DNA of 64,000 bases. It comes from Lepidostoma basale (taxonomy: Eukaryota > Arthropoda > Insecta > Trichoptera > Lepidostomatidae). Location: NCBI GenBank assembly GCA_022606425.2, contig JAHDVF020000060.1:1426001-1490000 (forward strand). The letters are read 5' to 3'. The notes below the pieces were generated by a model. The model ran no database searches. It saw nothing but the letters and a program-made list of their open reading frames with translations, and was not told the DNA's origin. The translations under genes and the position numbers were made by a program. Position 1 is the first letter of the stretch, and each line of letters opens with the position of its first letter. Shown here piece after piece: positions 41,966 to 52,574 of this stretch.

Positions 41966-42199
41966 ACCTCTCCATCCCCCCCGTGCCCCCATCCCCATCC
42001 TATCAGCAGCAAATGAAGACTGACCCGTATATAGCCAAGCGGAGGACGGCCAACCACCCTTGCCCGGTATGCGGAAAGCACTACGTGAACGAGGGGTCGC
42101 TGAGGAAGCACTTGGCCTGCCATCCAGAAACTCAGCTAACCAGCAGCCTCAGGATGTGGCCGTGTTCGGTCTGCCAGGCCGTCTTCACGCACGAGAGTG
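41966..42199 (+). CDS. dati: Zinc-finger transcription factor, exon D
   Basis: Coding exon of about 234 nt with a G|GTGAGT donor; it ends in phase 1. Upstream lie a pyrimidine-rich tract and a perfect TACTAAC branch-point-like sequence at about 41913. The first AG after it (41949) would give phase 0, which does not match exon C. The tandem gcagcag offers acceptors giving starts at 41963 or 41966, both phase-compatible and differing by one codon. The exon encodes a Pro/Ser-rich stretch (LSIPPVPPSPSYQQQ), the basic segment KRRTANHP, a finger CPVCGKHYVNEGSLRKHLACH, and the first half of a last finger, CSVCQAVFTHES, which is completed by the next exon. Confidence 0.85.
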
Positions 42200-42845
42200 G
42201 TGAGTTTCGTAATTATAGATATATGGATGCAGGTCACAGTTTGAATTTAGAATTTTTTGAATACTTGTTTGAATATCTGTATAAATAGACTTATCCAAAC
42301 ATCCAAAGTTACTAATCCAGTTTTTCATGTGGCACTTTTATGTCTTTAATTTTCAATTATACATTCAGTAAGTTCATAGCTTTCATTCTTCTTCTTCTTC
42401 ATCTTCATCCTTATTGTAGACCTATGTGGTCTGTTCTCCAGAGTGTTGCTCCTCCTGTGAGGTAGATTTCCAGCTGTCCTTCCATATTTAAGGAGGTCTT
42501 CCACGAGGACGAGTCCCATGAGGCTGATTATGCAATGCAATATAGGGGAGTCGGGTCGTGTCCATTCTTTTAACATGACCGTACCAGTCCCTTTTTCGCT
42601 GTCTGCTCCGTCTTACCGTACTTGGCTGTGGTAATATAGTTATACTTACGGGGATATCTTCCATTCAAAGTTCAACTTTTTTATGTGACCCTTGAAGCTC
42701 TTCGAGCAATATTTAGTTAAGTTCTTCTTTTTCTTCGACTGATTATAGAGTCTCCAACGTTTAAGTGGTCTCCCTAGTGGACGCTTTCCATCTAGTTTTC
42801 CATGTTATTTAAGTTATTTATTGTAAACAATTTGTCTTCTTCCAG
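42200..42845 (+). other. Intron between exons D and E
   Basis: Intron of 646 nt. It contains a minus-strand fragment of LINE family E (42380-42620), so transposons have inserted even between late coding exons. Confidence 0.7.
42380..42620 (-). mobile_element. LINE family E fragment in intron D-E
   Basis: The minus strand has MLKEWTRPDSPILHCIISLM-like sequence and the GRPRLKYGRTAGN-type tail, ending with THRSTIRMKMKKK. Very similar to 59700-59850 and 58620-58830. Confidence 0.75.
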
Positions 42846-43930
42846 GGTTGCTATCCCATATGGAGCACATGCGTATGGAGCCCAAGCATCAGTTTGCTGC
42901 CCAATACGTCCTATCCAGGGCGGCTGCAGAGCGAAGGGAGCGTGAAACCGCTCTCCTGGCCGCTGTCTCCGCCTCCGGTTCAGGCCTGCTTCTCGGAAGT
43001 GGCTCTCTCTGCGCATCACCTTCCGCCCACTCGGATAGTTCCTCCACGGGCCGTCCGTCATCCGCCGGATCAGATGCCCCTCCCAACAACAACAACAACT
43101 GCCCACCCCCAAAACTTGGTGACCTGCTGAGAACAGCCACAAACAATGGACACCATCAGCAATATGCGCCGGAAGATCTGCACAACGCTAACAGAATGGC
43201 TGCTATTGCGGCCGCGGCTGCTGGAATAATGGGTCAGGCGCAAGGTGGGGTCCAGGGAGCCCTTGGATCCCCCGTTGACCCCGCAGTCCAAGCGGCAGCC
43301 GCTAGTCTCGCAGCAGCCATGAGAATCAACAGCGCCCACAACGCGCACTTGCAACAACAACACCACCAACAACAGCAGAGCATGATGGAGAACCAAGGAG
43401 GAACTCCACCTATGGGAGGCGACTCTCCCAGCGCGGCTCAGGCAGCCATGAACGCCGCTACCATGCGATCGATGGCTGATTCCATGAGATCTATGGCCAA
43501 TCTCGAAAACCAGCTGAATCAACAGCAGCAACCAGATCCGACAGCCGCTTTGAGGATGCAGCAAGCGGAAGCCCTGCTTCGTAGCCAGGCAGAAGCGGCT
43601 TTGAGGTTAGCCGTATCACAAGCCGCGGCGGCTGGAGCCGAAGCTAACGTTGCCCGTCACAACGGCGGGTTCCCTCAAGGGTTAGATGGGGGACCAGGTG
43701 GTCCCGCGAGGTTATCTCCGGATCTCGGGGAAGCGCTGAGGATGGCGCAAGAGCAGCGTCTGGAGCAAGCCTTGAGACTGCACGGAGACCCTAGGATGCT
43801 AGGGTTCGGACTCTCCCACTCGCCCGCACCGTCCTTGCAACAGCCACAGCTAATGCACCAGAGCCAGCATCAGGGACAGATGCAGCAGAACCAGCATCAC
43901 AGTCAACAGAACCAAGGACAGCAACCATGA
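42846..43930 (+). CDS. dati: Zinc-finger transcription factor, terminal exon E (Gln/Ala-rich tail)
   Basis: Last coding exon: acceptor cttccag, two bases finishing a Gly codon, then 360 residues to a TGA stop at 43928-43930. It completes the last finger (LLSHMEHM) and continues MEPKHQFAAQYVLSRAAAERRERE, a conserved-looking basic helix. The rest is low complexity: Ser/Gly-rich, Ala-rich blocks (AAIAAAAAG, AAAASLAAAM), and Gln/His-rich runs near residues 170-185 and at the C-terminus. Such tails are common in insect transcription factors as activation or repression regions; no named domain is visible. Base composition is clearly GC-richer than the surroundings, as expected for constrained coding sequence. 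The start is fixed by the splice site; no initiator codon is needed here. Confidence 0.9.
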
Positions 43931-45016
43931 AAATTCAGTTATTACTAATTGGACGCGCCTTATTTTTCCAAACCTAATTTAAACTCGGGTTTTTTTCACA
44001 ACAATAATTTAAACAAATGAAACAATTTTATTTCAACTATTTTGTCTTTTCAAATTCAAAATTTTAATTATTTTGTTTGGTATTTTTTTGGAAGGAAAAT
44101 GCGCGTTCGGTTAGTAATAACTATAAAATGGAAAGCGATGGAGTGGGGGTTCGACTGTTAGAAAACTAAGAAATATTCAAAGAAGGAATTTATATTCTTT
44201 TGCCCTTTGAGAGATTATGCCATAATTATTTCCACGTTAATTTAAGTAACTATATGTTAATTAATAATTTTAAAAAAATTAATGAAAAATCTATATTTAA
44301 AATTGATATGAAGAAACGTTGGGCATTCGAACAAAAGTGATATGAAAAATCGGTTTATATATTTTTAGGGAAATTTTAAGTTATTAGGAATTAAATTATT
44401 TTCAAAATTTGCCTTTTTTTATTAATATATTATAGACTTGTTTAAAGTAAATGGGGTTTTCTGAAGCTCACGTAAAAGCGAAATAGGGGTGATTTGGAAT
44501 TTTTTTAAATCGATTTTTAAATTTAGTAAAATTTGGTTTAAAATAAAAATTGTAGAGTGTTCCCCATTTTTAATTGTTACTTTTGGTACACGTTACAGTG
44601 TGAATGAGACAAAAAAATCTTTATCTATTATCTCTCGCGGAATTTCACAGAAATAATTTTTAGATGAATCTTTTAATATTTTTAAAGAGTTTATTATGAA
44701 CTCGCGCTCTGTTTCAACAAAATATTCCCTATTCCGCTTTTACATATCGTTCCTATTAACCCTGTAGTTATATTGTTTATTTTTTTTTTACTTTGACAGA
44801 ACTGGAAACACGCTATGAATAGTACTCGAAAATGTAATCATTTAATTATTACTGTTAGAAAAATATGTTTGTAAATAGTCGATTATTTTAAAAATATGTC
44901 ATGTTTATACCTAATAATTATAAGCCAATAGTTTTAAAATGTAAATATTGTTAAAAAAATAACTTAATTTTTAAAAAGGAACCTACTCTCGCCAACTTAG
45001 ATTTAATTTTAATAAA
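43931..45016 (+). other. 3' untranslated region of the zinc-finger gene (probable)
   Basis: AT-rich, repeat-free sequence directly after the stop codon, with long T runs. An AATAAA poly(A) signal is seen at 45011-45016, shortly before the first downstream LINE at 45228. The end of the transcript is inferred; upstream variant signals could also be used. Confidence 0.5.
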
Positions 45017-45227
45017 TTTTTTTTTTCAACCTTTTTTTTTTTATTGAGTACAAATTAGTGCCAAAACGACAAAAATTAGGTGCCAACATTTTTCTTTCAA
45101 TATTTTGCCATATTATGAGAGTAAAGTGAATTTCATTCTTTGAAAGCCATATATTTAAGTTAGTGCGAATTCTGATTTAAGAAATCATTCAATGTTCCTA
45201 AATTTCACAACAATCAAAACGAATTTT
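45017..45227. other. AT-rich spacer after the gene
   Basis: No element recognised before the LINE tail at 45228. Confidence 0.4.
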
Positions 45228-46260
45228 TAACTAACTAACTAACTAACTAACCATCACGCCGTCTCCCCGAAGGGGTAGGCAGAAAGAATGGACTGCCACA
45301 CCTTTCTTTCCTGACACATTTCTCTCGCTTCCTCAACATTCATACATCGTGTCATGCACGCGCGTCGATTTCTCTGACTCCTCACATGGCCGACATTCAA
45401 TATTTGATTTATTTGATCGTGCCACGTTTTCCTCGGTCTTCCTCTATTTCTGGTTCCATTTACATCATTAACATATAATTTTTTTACCATTCTTTCTTCA
45501 TTCATTCTTTCCATATGTCCAAACCATCTTAATGATCCTTTCATTATTTTGTTCATGACACCATCATTCGCACCGCATTCACTTCTTATATTTTCATTCG
45601 ACACTCTATCATACACAGAGTATCCACACATTCGTCTAAGAGATCTCATTTCTACTGCATTTATTCTACTTTCATCCTTCTTTTGCCAGTTCCATGCTTC
45701 GCTTCCATACATAAGGGTCGGTAGAAGAACACCATTGTGCACTGCCATTCTAGCTTTTTTGGATAGGTTTTTGTTTGCGATGACAACTTTAAGTGCACCA
45801 TTCACTTTGTTGCCTGCCCCAACCCTTCTTTTAATATCCCTCTCCACTCTCCCATTTCTTGTAAACATATACACAAACTCAACTACTTGCTCCAAGTTTT
45901 CACCATTCACGCAAATGTTGCAGGCTGTCATGGTTTCTTCCTTTTCAAAAATCATTACCTTGGACTTATTAACATTCATCATCAGATCATTTCGCATGCA
46001 TACCTCATACATACAATTCACCAGGACTTGTAGTTCATGCTCGTTGTCAGCAAGTAGGACAGCGTCATCCGCATACAAGAGACAGCTTACTGACACTCCG
46101 CTCATTTTGGCACCTACATCCAACCCTTTCAGCTCTTTCATACAATTGTCCATATACAGATTAAATAACCACGGGGACATTACGCAACCTTGTTTGACAC
46201 CTTTATTGATATCAAACCAGGCGGATAAATTATTATTATTTTTTATAAGGATTAATTGTA
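45228..46260 (-). mobile_element. LINE family A, longest copy, with RT catalytic motif
   Basis: (CTAA)5 tail, then an uninterrupted minus-strand frame of more than 330 LINE residues. In order: NKGVKQGCVMSPWLFNLYMD (RT motif), YADDAVLLAD (catalytic palm), NKSKVMIFEKEE, MAVHNGVLLPTLMYGSEAW, KGSLRWFGHMERM, GRPRKTWHDQINQIL, and the end AYPFGETA. Three residues (LGS) before MFTRNGR are missing compared with other copies. The N-terminal RT and endonuclease parts are absent, so it is dead on arrival (5' truncated), but it is young. The frame reads on past the 5' end by chance. RTE-like by its very short 3' UTR of tetranucleotide repeats. Confidence 0.9.
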
Positions 46261-46329
46261 TCTCAATAGAGACGAAGATGTAAATTGTTTTCTGGTGACG
46301 AAGATGTAAATAAGAAATCAAAGGTGATG

Positions 46330-47010
46330 GTTTTTTGAAAGGGGAAGAAATGAAAGTATGTTTTATTAGATTAAATAAAAAAAATCTTGAGCATGTTTTT
46401 GGCAATCTTGAGTTTGCGTATTTAAGTAGCATGTTCCCAGCGGATGATCGAATTTACAGTGACGTCGAAAGAAGGGTTAGTGAGGGCAACAATACGAATG
46501 GACCCTTAAAAACTGCTATGGAAACATAAAATTATCAATGAAAGCAAAAATGGTCAATCAAAATGGAGTTCTAGTTCCAACCCTTATGTATGAAAGCGAA
46601 TCATGGAACTAGCAAACGGAGGATGAGAGAATAAATGCGATAGAGATGAGATCCCTAAGACGTAGGTATGTATGGTAAGATATTAGGAAGGAATGTAAAG
46701 CGGAAGAAAGTATTTTGAACAAAATCATGAAAGGATCACTGCAATGGTTTGGTCATGAAGAAAGAATGGTTAAGAAATTTTACGTTTACGATGTGAATGG
46801 AGTACAGTATCGAGCAAGACCGAGGGAAACGTGGCATGTCCAAATTAATCAAGTTTTAAAGGTTGGCCATGTTAGAAGTCAGAAGAATCTACTTGCGTGT
46901 ATGACTTGTTGTATGAATGTGGAGGTAGCAGGAGAGGTGTAAAAGAATAGAGTATTGTGGCGGTCCATTCTCTTTGCCTATCCTTTCGGGGAAACAGCGT
47001 GATGGTTTAT
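46330..47010 (+). mobile_element. LINE family A-prime copy, decayed
   Basis: LEFAYLSSMFPADDRIYSDV, an SLQWFGHEERMVKKFY block, RARPRETWHVQINQVLKV and a degenerate GETA end. Several stops. It lies head-to-head with the family A copy to its left. Confidence 0.75.
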
Positions 47011-47104
47011 TTATGTACTAAATAAAATATACAATCAAACCTATTTTATTTCATAAATATTTTTTTAAGACTACCAAGGTCTACCACACATACGTCATTG
47101 GGAC

Positions 47105-47280
47105 CATATCTCTACCGCATTGACGATGACAGTACATAATATAGTTCTAGTGCCACCCTTATGTATGGAAGTGAAGCTTGGAGCTGGAAAAATAAAGATA
47201 AAAATATATATCTTAAACTATAATAATTGTTTGTAATATCTTTTGAGAAAATAAACTGATTTGATTTGATTTGATGATGG
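47105..47280 (+). repeat. LINE A-prime scrap joined to a family X tail
   Basis: MTVHNIVLVPPLMYGSEAWSW-like sequence at 47125-47190, then the family X end TTGTAATATC...AACTGATTTGATTTGATTTG at 47225-47276. Confidence 0.55.
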
Positions 47281-47424
47281 ATATGACTAGGACATGGATC
47301 TTCTGGTTTACAGACGTTCAGCTCTTTTGGCTATTCCTCTTACATCTGATGGGAACATTGTCAGAAATATGATTTGTAAGGTTGTTGTTTTATTCGGGGG
47401 TTTGATTTTATTTTTTTATTTTTT

Positions 47425-47650
47425 TATACAACAGGTCGTTTGAACCCAATTACGGAATACAATTTATTTTTAAGCAATTATATTGATTCTCGTGATATGT
47501 GGTAGGTAGCCAATCTATCGCCATTTTATTGTCACGTGAATTCTACACCAGACCAAAGACAGTGTGACAATCACACTGCCATCGCCGGGAATCTAACCCG
47601 AGACCTTCGGTATGGAAGTCAGAGCTCTTACCGCTCTGCCATGAAGGTCG
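47425..47650 (-). mobile_element. tRNA-derived SINE, family A
   Basis: Full-length copy with a one-base change in the B box (GGGTTAGATTCCCGG). Its 5' end continues into an inverted copy of its own A-box region (see 47612-47680). Confidence 0.85.
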
Positions 47651-47680
47651 TGGCAGAGTGGTAAGAGCTCTGACTTCCAT
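47612..47680. repeat. Hairpin at the 5' end of the SINE
   Basis: Left arm 47612-47641 and right arm 47651-47680 are 30-nt reverse complements with one mismatch, around the spacer TGAAGGTCG. The right arm is the first 30 nt of a SINE head in the opposite orientation. Confidence 0.85.
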
Positions 47681-47689
47681 TCCGGTAAG

Positions 47690-48699
47690 AGAAAGATTTG
47701 TGTGGTCCGGAGTGTTTCTGTGAAGGAGGATCGATTTTGGGCGCTTGTGGCGGCTGGAGGTGGAGTCCTTTGTATTTGATAGTTTTAAAAACGATAAATA
47801 ATGGTATTTCAGTAGAGAAGTTAAAAATAAAACACTTTTCCATTATGCGATATGCAAAAAACTTCCGTTTAAATTACAGTTTTTTATTATTCCTATTCGA
47901 AACCTATTTGGCATACGAATCGCGCATAAAGAGTGATTAGGAATGTGAGCCGTGTAGGGAGCAATTTGTCATTATACGGTCTAATTGAAAAATCAATACA
48001 CAGATGTCGTATAGTTGTCGCCGTACATTTTCCCCGATATACGAGTCATACATATAAATTAAAGGTATAAGCTACATGTAATTAGTCGTATTTCTATATT
48101 GGAGCGTGATCTACTTCACATTCATAGTACTAGTAGCCCTTTGATTGGTGAGTTTTTTTTTTTTGCATACACATCATGAGAGTGAGTTAATTTTATTTGA
48201 GTTTTTTTGTAACTTAACTTTTTAAACTGGCAACATTGTTCTATTTAACATCAGAGGATAGAGAAATGAATACATTTTTAGGATATATTATGGCAGTTTA
48301 TCCTCTCTTAGCAATATTCGTTAAAACAATCTGAATAATCAAATGATTTCAAATGGTTTCTTGATCGAAGTTCATTTTAAATAATAATTCAATTAATGAA
48401 ATAAATTCTAACTTTGCTTTCCACTAGCATATGCTTATTGTCCTAGACAGTGTCCCTTAGACATCCGGAGAGAACTGCAGCTTAATGATTATTATAAATA
48501 TGCAGCTATTTTTAATGCGTCGTGTTACACCCTGTATATTCTAGAGTTTGTATAACGTATTGTTCAGTCTTTCTATTTGTAGGCACAGAATGATTTATTT
48601 TAAGCACATACTTTGGATTCCTTTGTTGAGGAATATAATAACTGAAATACCTTTAACATTAACGAGTAACTACTTCGATATTATCATTATTCATCCGCA
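47690..48699. other. Unassigned intergenic DNA
   Basis: No gene recognised. Bases 48340-48400 contain an inverted version of the TTCAAATGAACTTCGATCA repeat phrase seen at 7290. Confidence 0.4.
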
Positions 48700-48812
48700 C
48701 GTACAGAGAAAAACTAACCAACTAATCAACATGCCGTCTCTCTCTTCTACCCCTTCGGGTAGGCGTAAATAATAGACTGTCACACTGTTCCTTCCTGACA
48801 TACTTTTCAAAA
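48700..48812 (-). mobile_element. LINE family A-prime, 3' terminal scrap
   Basis: Degenerate (CTAA) tail (AACTAACCAACTAATCAAC) and the inverted last about 70 nt of the ORF. Confidence 0.55.
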
Positions 48813-49485
48813 TTCACTTTTCGTAAGCCTCTCCACCCCCACACTATCTCTCTCGGTCTCTCGCCAGTATTCTCCAAGCCCTTTCCACCGTCCGCACAAT
48901 ATCATCGCTCCACCTGGTAGGCTGTCTCCCGACACGTCTCCAGCCCAACCTTGGCCTCCATTCAGTAACCCTCTGGCTCCATATTCCATCTTCCGTCTAC
49001 ACACATGACCAGCCCACTGCCACCAGTGGCGGTACTCCCATAGAAGCCCAGAAACCCGGCTTGCGTAAGAAATTTTGAATCAAAACCTCCAAATCTAAGT
49101 CATCATGCCCCCGCATAAATCAACAACTCACCAAATCACCTTCCAACAATGTTCCCATCAGACGTAAGAGGAATAGCCACCATTGTAAGCCAGAAGAGGT
49201 TTTGATTCAAAATTTCTTACGCAAGCCGGGCTTTTGGGCTTCTATGGGAGTACCGCCACTGACTGCCATATCCTGGCAATGCATATCCCTACATCGATGA
49301 CCCTGGTGCGTCTTGTAATCTCCATGTTGGTTATATGGTCTCTAAGCGAGATATCTAATTTGGATCTTTCCATGGCCCGTTGTGCAACTTTGATTTTGTG
49401 TATTGCTTCTTTAGTTAACGTCCATAGGTCATCACAGGTAACACACACTGGTCCAGTATTTTTGTTTTTTAATTATGTGGCAAGT
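48813..49485 (-). mobile_element. LINE family J fragment, split by a MITE
   Basis: Minus strand 49485-49270: WTLTKEAIHKIKVAQRAMER, SLRDHITNMEI, IARIWQ. After the MITE, 49015-48813: WAGHVCRRKMEYGARGLLNG and LGEYW. The two parts are one C-terminal domain interrupted between the IW and WAGHV motifs. Confidence 0.75.
49024..49261. mobile_element. hAT-type MITE with long inverted repeats
   Basis: 238 bp; begins CAGTGGCGGTACTCCCATAG and ends with its inverse. The arms match over about 65 bp with few changes. Flanks ACTGCCAC (49016-49023) and ACTGCCAT (49262-49269) are an 8-bp target duplication with one change. No coding capacity; mobilised by an absent hAT transposase (inference). Confidence 0.9.
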
Positions 49486-49499
49486 CCTACTTGAAGATG

Positions 49500-49800
49500 T
49501 TGCCCAGCCTTCCGAATGCAGACCAACCAAGCTGTATCCTGAGAAGAAATGGAGTAAATGGAGAATACAGGATACACTTCCTCAACAATTCAGTAATTCA
49601 AATCCATATCCAAGAAGATCATAGCCATTATTTGTTATGCTGATGACGCTGTCATATTTGCCGAGACCATGGAAAATCTAAAATTACTTATGAACGCATT
49701 TCATCTTGCTTGTCAAAAATATAACATGACTATGTTAATACAAAATCTTGGCAGTGCACAATAATGTTCTTGTTCCGATCCTTATGTAAGCACGTGAAGC
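49500..49800 (+). mobile_element. LINE RT-domain scrap
   Basis: Plus strand IIAIICYADDAVIFAETMEN and LMNAFHLACQKYNMT: an RT palm motif (YADD) of a LINE family not otherwise seen here. Followed by an AVHNNVLVPILM-type piece. Confidence 0.65.
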
Positions 49801-49804
49801 ATCT

Positions 49805-50085
49805 TCTTTTCTGGTTTCAATCCTGGGATTGGTTCGCAGCAATTTCCTCTATTCTTCTCTTGCATTCTTCCCTGTCATGTGCGGCTCTCATGAAATGTGC
49901 ATATGATGAGCAGCGCACGTCCACCAACAGGTCCTCCAGGTACTCTCGACGTGGGCGTCCCTTAGAGTTTGTCCCCTCGGTCATACCCTCCATGATGGCA
50001 TGCAAGAGGCCTTCTTGTCGTATTACATGACCGATCCATCTTGAACGCCTTTCGGACAAGGTCCTGAGCATGGAACTGGCCATAG
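49805..50085 (-). mobile_element. LINE family B, C-terminal fragment (best copy)
   Basis: Minus strand: MLRTLSERRSRWIGHVIRQE, LLHAIMEGMTEGTNSKGRPR, REYLEDLLVDVRCSSYAHF and RIEEIAANQSQD in one frame over about 90 residues. Confidence 0.8.
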
Positions 50086-50164
50086 AAGAATGAAAGAAGA
50101 ATAAATGGAGTGGAAATGAGATATCTTTGGGATCCTTCTGAGATAGATTATTTTTTAATTTCAT

Positions 50165-50232
50165 ATCATTATTTTATTTTTGTGACACCGTTTTGTGTCG
50201 AAATGAGTCGTCCAAATGTTTTTCGTTTGTTA
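50165..50232 (+). repeat. Short dispersed repeat shared with 8130-8192
   Basis: TTTTGTGTCGAAATGAGTCG, then TGTTTTTCGTTTGTTATATC. It directly precedes a LINE A copy. The element type is unknown. Confidence 0.55.
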
Positions 50233-50234
50233 TA

Positions 50235-50870
50235 TCTCATAGTTGAGTTCGTTTATTTAGGTAGTATGTTTACAAGAGATGGGCGAATGGAGAGGGATAT
50301 TGAAAGAAGGGTTGGGGCAGGCAACAAAGTGAATGGTGCACTTAAAGTTGTCATCGCAAACAAAAACCTATCCAAAAAAGCTAGAATGGCAGTGCACAAT
50401 GGTGTTCTTCTACCGACCCTTATATATGAAAGCGAAGCATGGATCTGGCAAAAGAAGGATGAAAGTAGAATAAATGCAGTAGAAATGAGATCTCTTACAC
50501 GAATGCGTGGATACTCTGTGTATGGTATGATAGAGTGTCGAATGAAAATATAAGAAGTGAATGCGGTGTGAATGATGGTGTTATGAACAAAATAATGAAA
50601 GGATCATTAAGATGGTTTGGACATATGGAAAGAATGAATGAAGAAAGAATGGTAAAAAAATTATATGTTAACGATGTAAATGGAACCAGAAATAGAGAAA
50701 GACGTGGCACGATCAAATAAATCAAATATTGAATGTCGGCCATGTGAGACGATGTATGAATGTCGAGGAAGCGAATTGAGGAATATGTCCGGAAAGAAAA
50801 GTGTGGCAGTCCATTCTTTCTGCCTATCCCTTCGGGGAGACGGCGTGATGGTTAGTTAGTTAGTTAGTTA
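50235..50870 (+). mobile_element. LINE family A copy with tail
   Basis: VEFVYLGSMFTRDGRMERDI through MAVHNGVLLPTLIYESEAW and RWFGHMERM, with a short duplication (TATGGTATGATAGAG) causing a frameshift at 50525 and deletions near 50700 and 50745. Ends GTTAGTTAGTTAGTTAG. Confidence 0.82.
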
Positions 50871-51044
50871 GAAATAAATAAATAAATAAATCAATAAATA
50901 GTCATGATGCTGCCCAACCTCTGACAGGAGAGGATCAAGAAGAAGAAGAAGGAGAAGAAAGATTATTCGACGGGTTTTAAGGAGTGATAAAATCCAACAT
51001 TTCTGTGAGAAATAGTGAGGGGTACGAAGGTTACTATTGTACGA

Positions 51045-51262
51045 GTATACAATTAACCCAATTACTGTATACAATTATTTTTTTAGCTTTTCTATTGATT
51101 CTCGTGACATGTGATAGGTAGCCAATCTATCGTCATTTTATTGTCATTTGAATTCTACACCAGACCAAAGACAGTGTGACAATCACACTTTCATCGCCGG
51201 GAATCGAACCCGGGACTTTCGGTATGGAAGCCAGAGCTCTTAGCACTCTGCCACGAAGGTCG
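51045..51262 (-). mobile_element. tRNA-derived SINE, family A
   Basis: Full-length copy, intact B box, A box GTGGCAGAGTGCTAAGAGC. Confidence 0.85.
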
Positions 51263-51574
51263 TTATATTACGTATTATTTTTTTTCGAATAAAAAGAGGC
51301 CAAGTCACCCCGCGCTACGGTAAATATTTATAATGCAAATTGTATGTTTTGAATAGCAAACTAAAATAACCCTAATTTCGCAAAGTTCATAGGTAAACAA
51401 CCTATTTTGGTTTACCTTTCGACTTTGCTTGTTAGTATCAGAGAAATTAACAAACAAATTTATTCAGTCATTAAAAGTTTGGCGGACGCCCCTAGGCCAC
51501 ACATGCTCGTTTTGAATGGTATACAATAGTTTTTGGTGAATGGTACCCTCACCTCTGACAGACATCCAACTTTC
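51263..51574. other. Unassigned intergenic DNA
   Basis: No gene or repeat recognised. Confidence 0.4.
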
Positions 51575-52065
51575 TTCTTCTTTCAGTTAGCCTCTTCCCG
51601 TTATTTGGGGTCGGATCGCCGCATCGCGATTCTGGATCATCTGGCTATCCAGTTCCAGCACCGTTAGGTCGTAACAAAAGGTCCATTTACACTGGACAGT
51701 CATCAGCCCCCCAACGTTGACGATCTCTGCAGCGAAAGCTACTCTTTTCAACTCTACTCAATACTGTCTATTTCCATACATTTCGCAGTCAGAACATCTG
51801 TATTGTACCAACTCCTTGACGTCCCTCGATTTTGCCCATGATTATCAGCAGAAGTAGGTGGTATATTTCTTCCCTTAGCACATTACCCAAATATGAGACA
51901 TTTTCTAACTTTAACATTCGACAACAGCTATCGGTTCTGGTTCTCTGCAGTACGTCTACATTACTGACCCTATCGTTCCACGGTATACGGAGCATTCTGC
52001 GGTATATCCACATCTCCAACGTCTCCAACCGTCTCTACCGTTTCTTTTGCTGTTGTATTGTGTGT
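51575..52065 (-). mobile_element. LINE family D, C-terminal fragment
   Basis: Minus strand METLEMWIYRRMLRIPWNDR, VSNVDVLQRTR, LENVSYLGNVLR, LLLLIIMGKIEGRQGVG, then decayed to 51575. Same family as 10100-10530; the order of blocks is preserved. Confidence 0.75.
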
Positions 52066-52574
52066 ACGGCGGGACATTGAGGGAGAGTAGCGTAGCTTAA
52101 ATGTGGTCTGGGTCCCTCTTGGTTGCAAATATACATATATTAGTATTATTATTCTTATGGTAGTAGGGCTACGATGGGGTATGTTTTGCTAGAAAATATG
52201 CCTCTACAAAATGTCGTAAGGCGACATGTTGCATTTACAACAGCAACACTACTATCAAGTCCAACTCTCTAGCGTCCGCGAGAGGTCTTTTTAAAGACCA
52301 CGCGAACCCCGGGCAATGTGGCACATATTACTTAGTGCCATAGCAGATAGAGAGAGGACGAATGGCGAGCTTCCAGCGCCATAAAACTGGATACACCCAG
52401 CTAAGGGAAGGTAACCCCGACAGAAAATCTTCCAGAGAAGGCTAGGGGCCAAGGCCACTCTGGATATTTTTCCCCAGGTCATCACCATGAGGTCTACTCA
52501 AGGGTGATAGTCAACGTTAGGGAAACCTGACAAGACACAGAAAAAAGAAGAAGTATTATTATTATTATTTTTTA
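52066..52574. other. Unassigned repeat-like DNA
   Basis: GC-richer stretch (52260-52540) with the local symmetry AGGTCTTTTTAAAGACC. It looks like part of a transposon, but I cannot name it. Ends in (ATT)n. Confidence 0.4.

Noticed and set aside
42848..42850. TTG as the start codon of a separate 360-residue protein
   Set aside because: It lies two bases inside a well-formed splice acceptor and completes the zinc finger of the preceding exon, so it is internal coding sequence.
43070..43564. A 164-codon minus-strand frame opposite the terminal exon
   Set aside because: Shadow of the GC-rich Gln/Ala-rich coding sequence; no start context or family resemblance.
45549..46283. A 244-codon plus-strand frame
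   Set aside because: Antisense shadow of the LINE family A reading frame; the same shadow appears at every family A copy.
45254..46432. A 392-codon minus-strand frame as a possible host gene
   Set aside because: From 45254 to about 46250 it is the C-terminal half of LINE family A, and the first 60 codons are chance read-through of flanking DNA.
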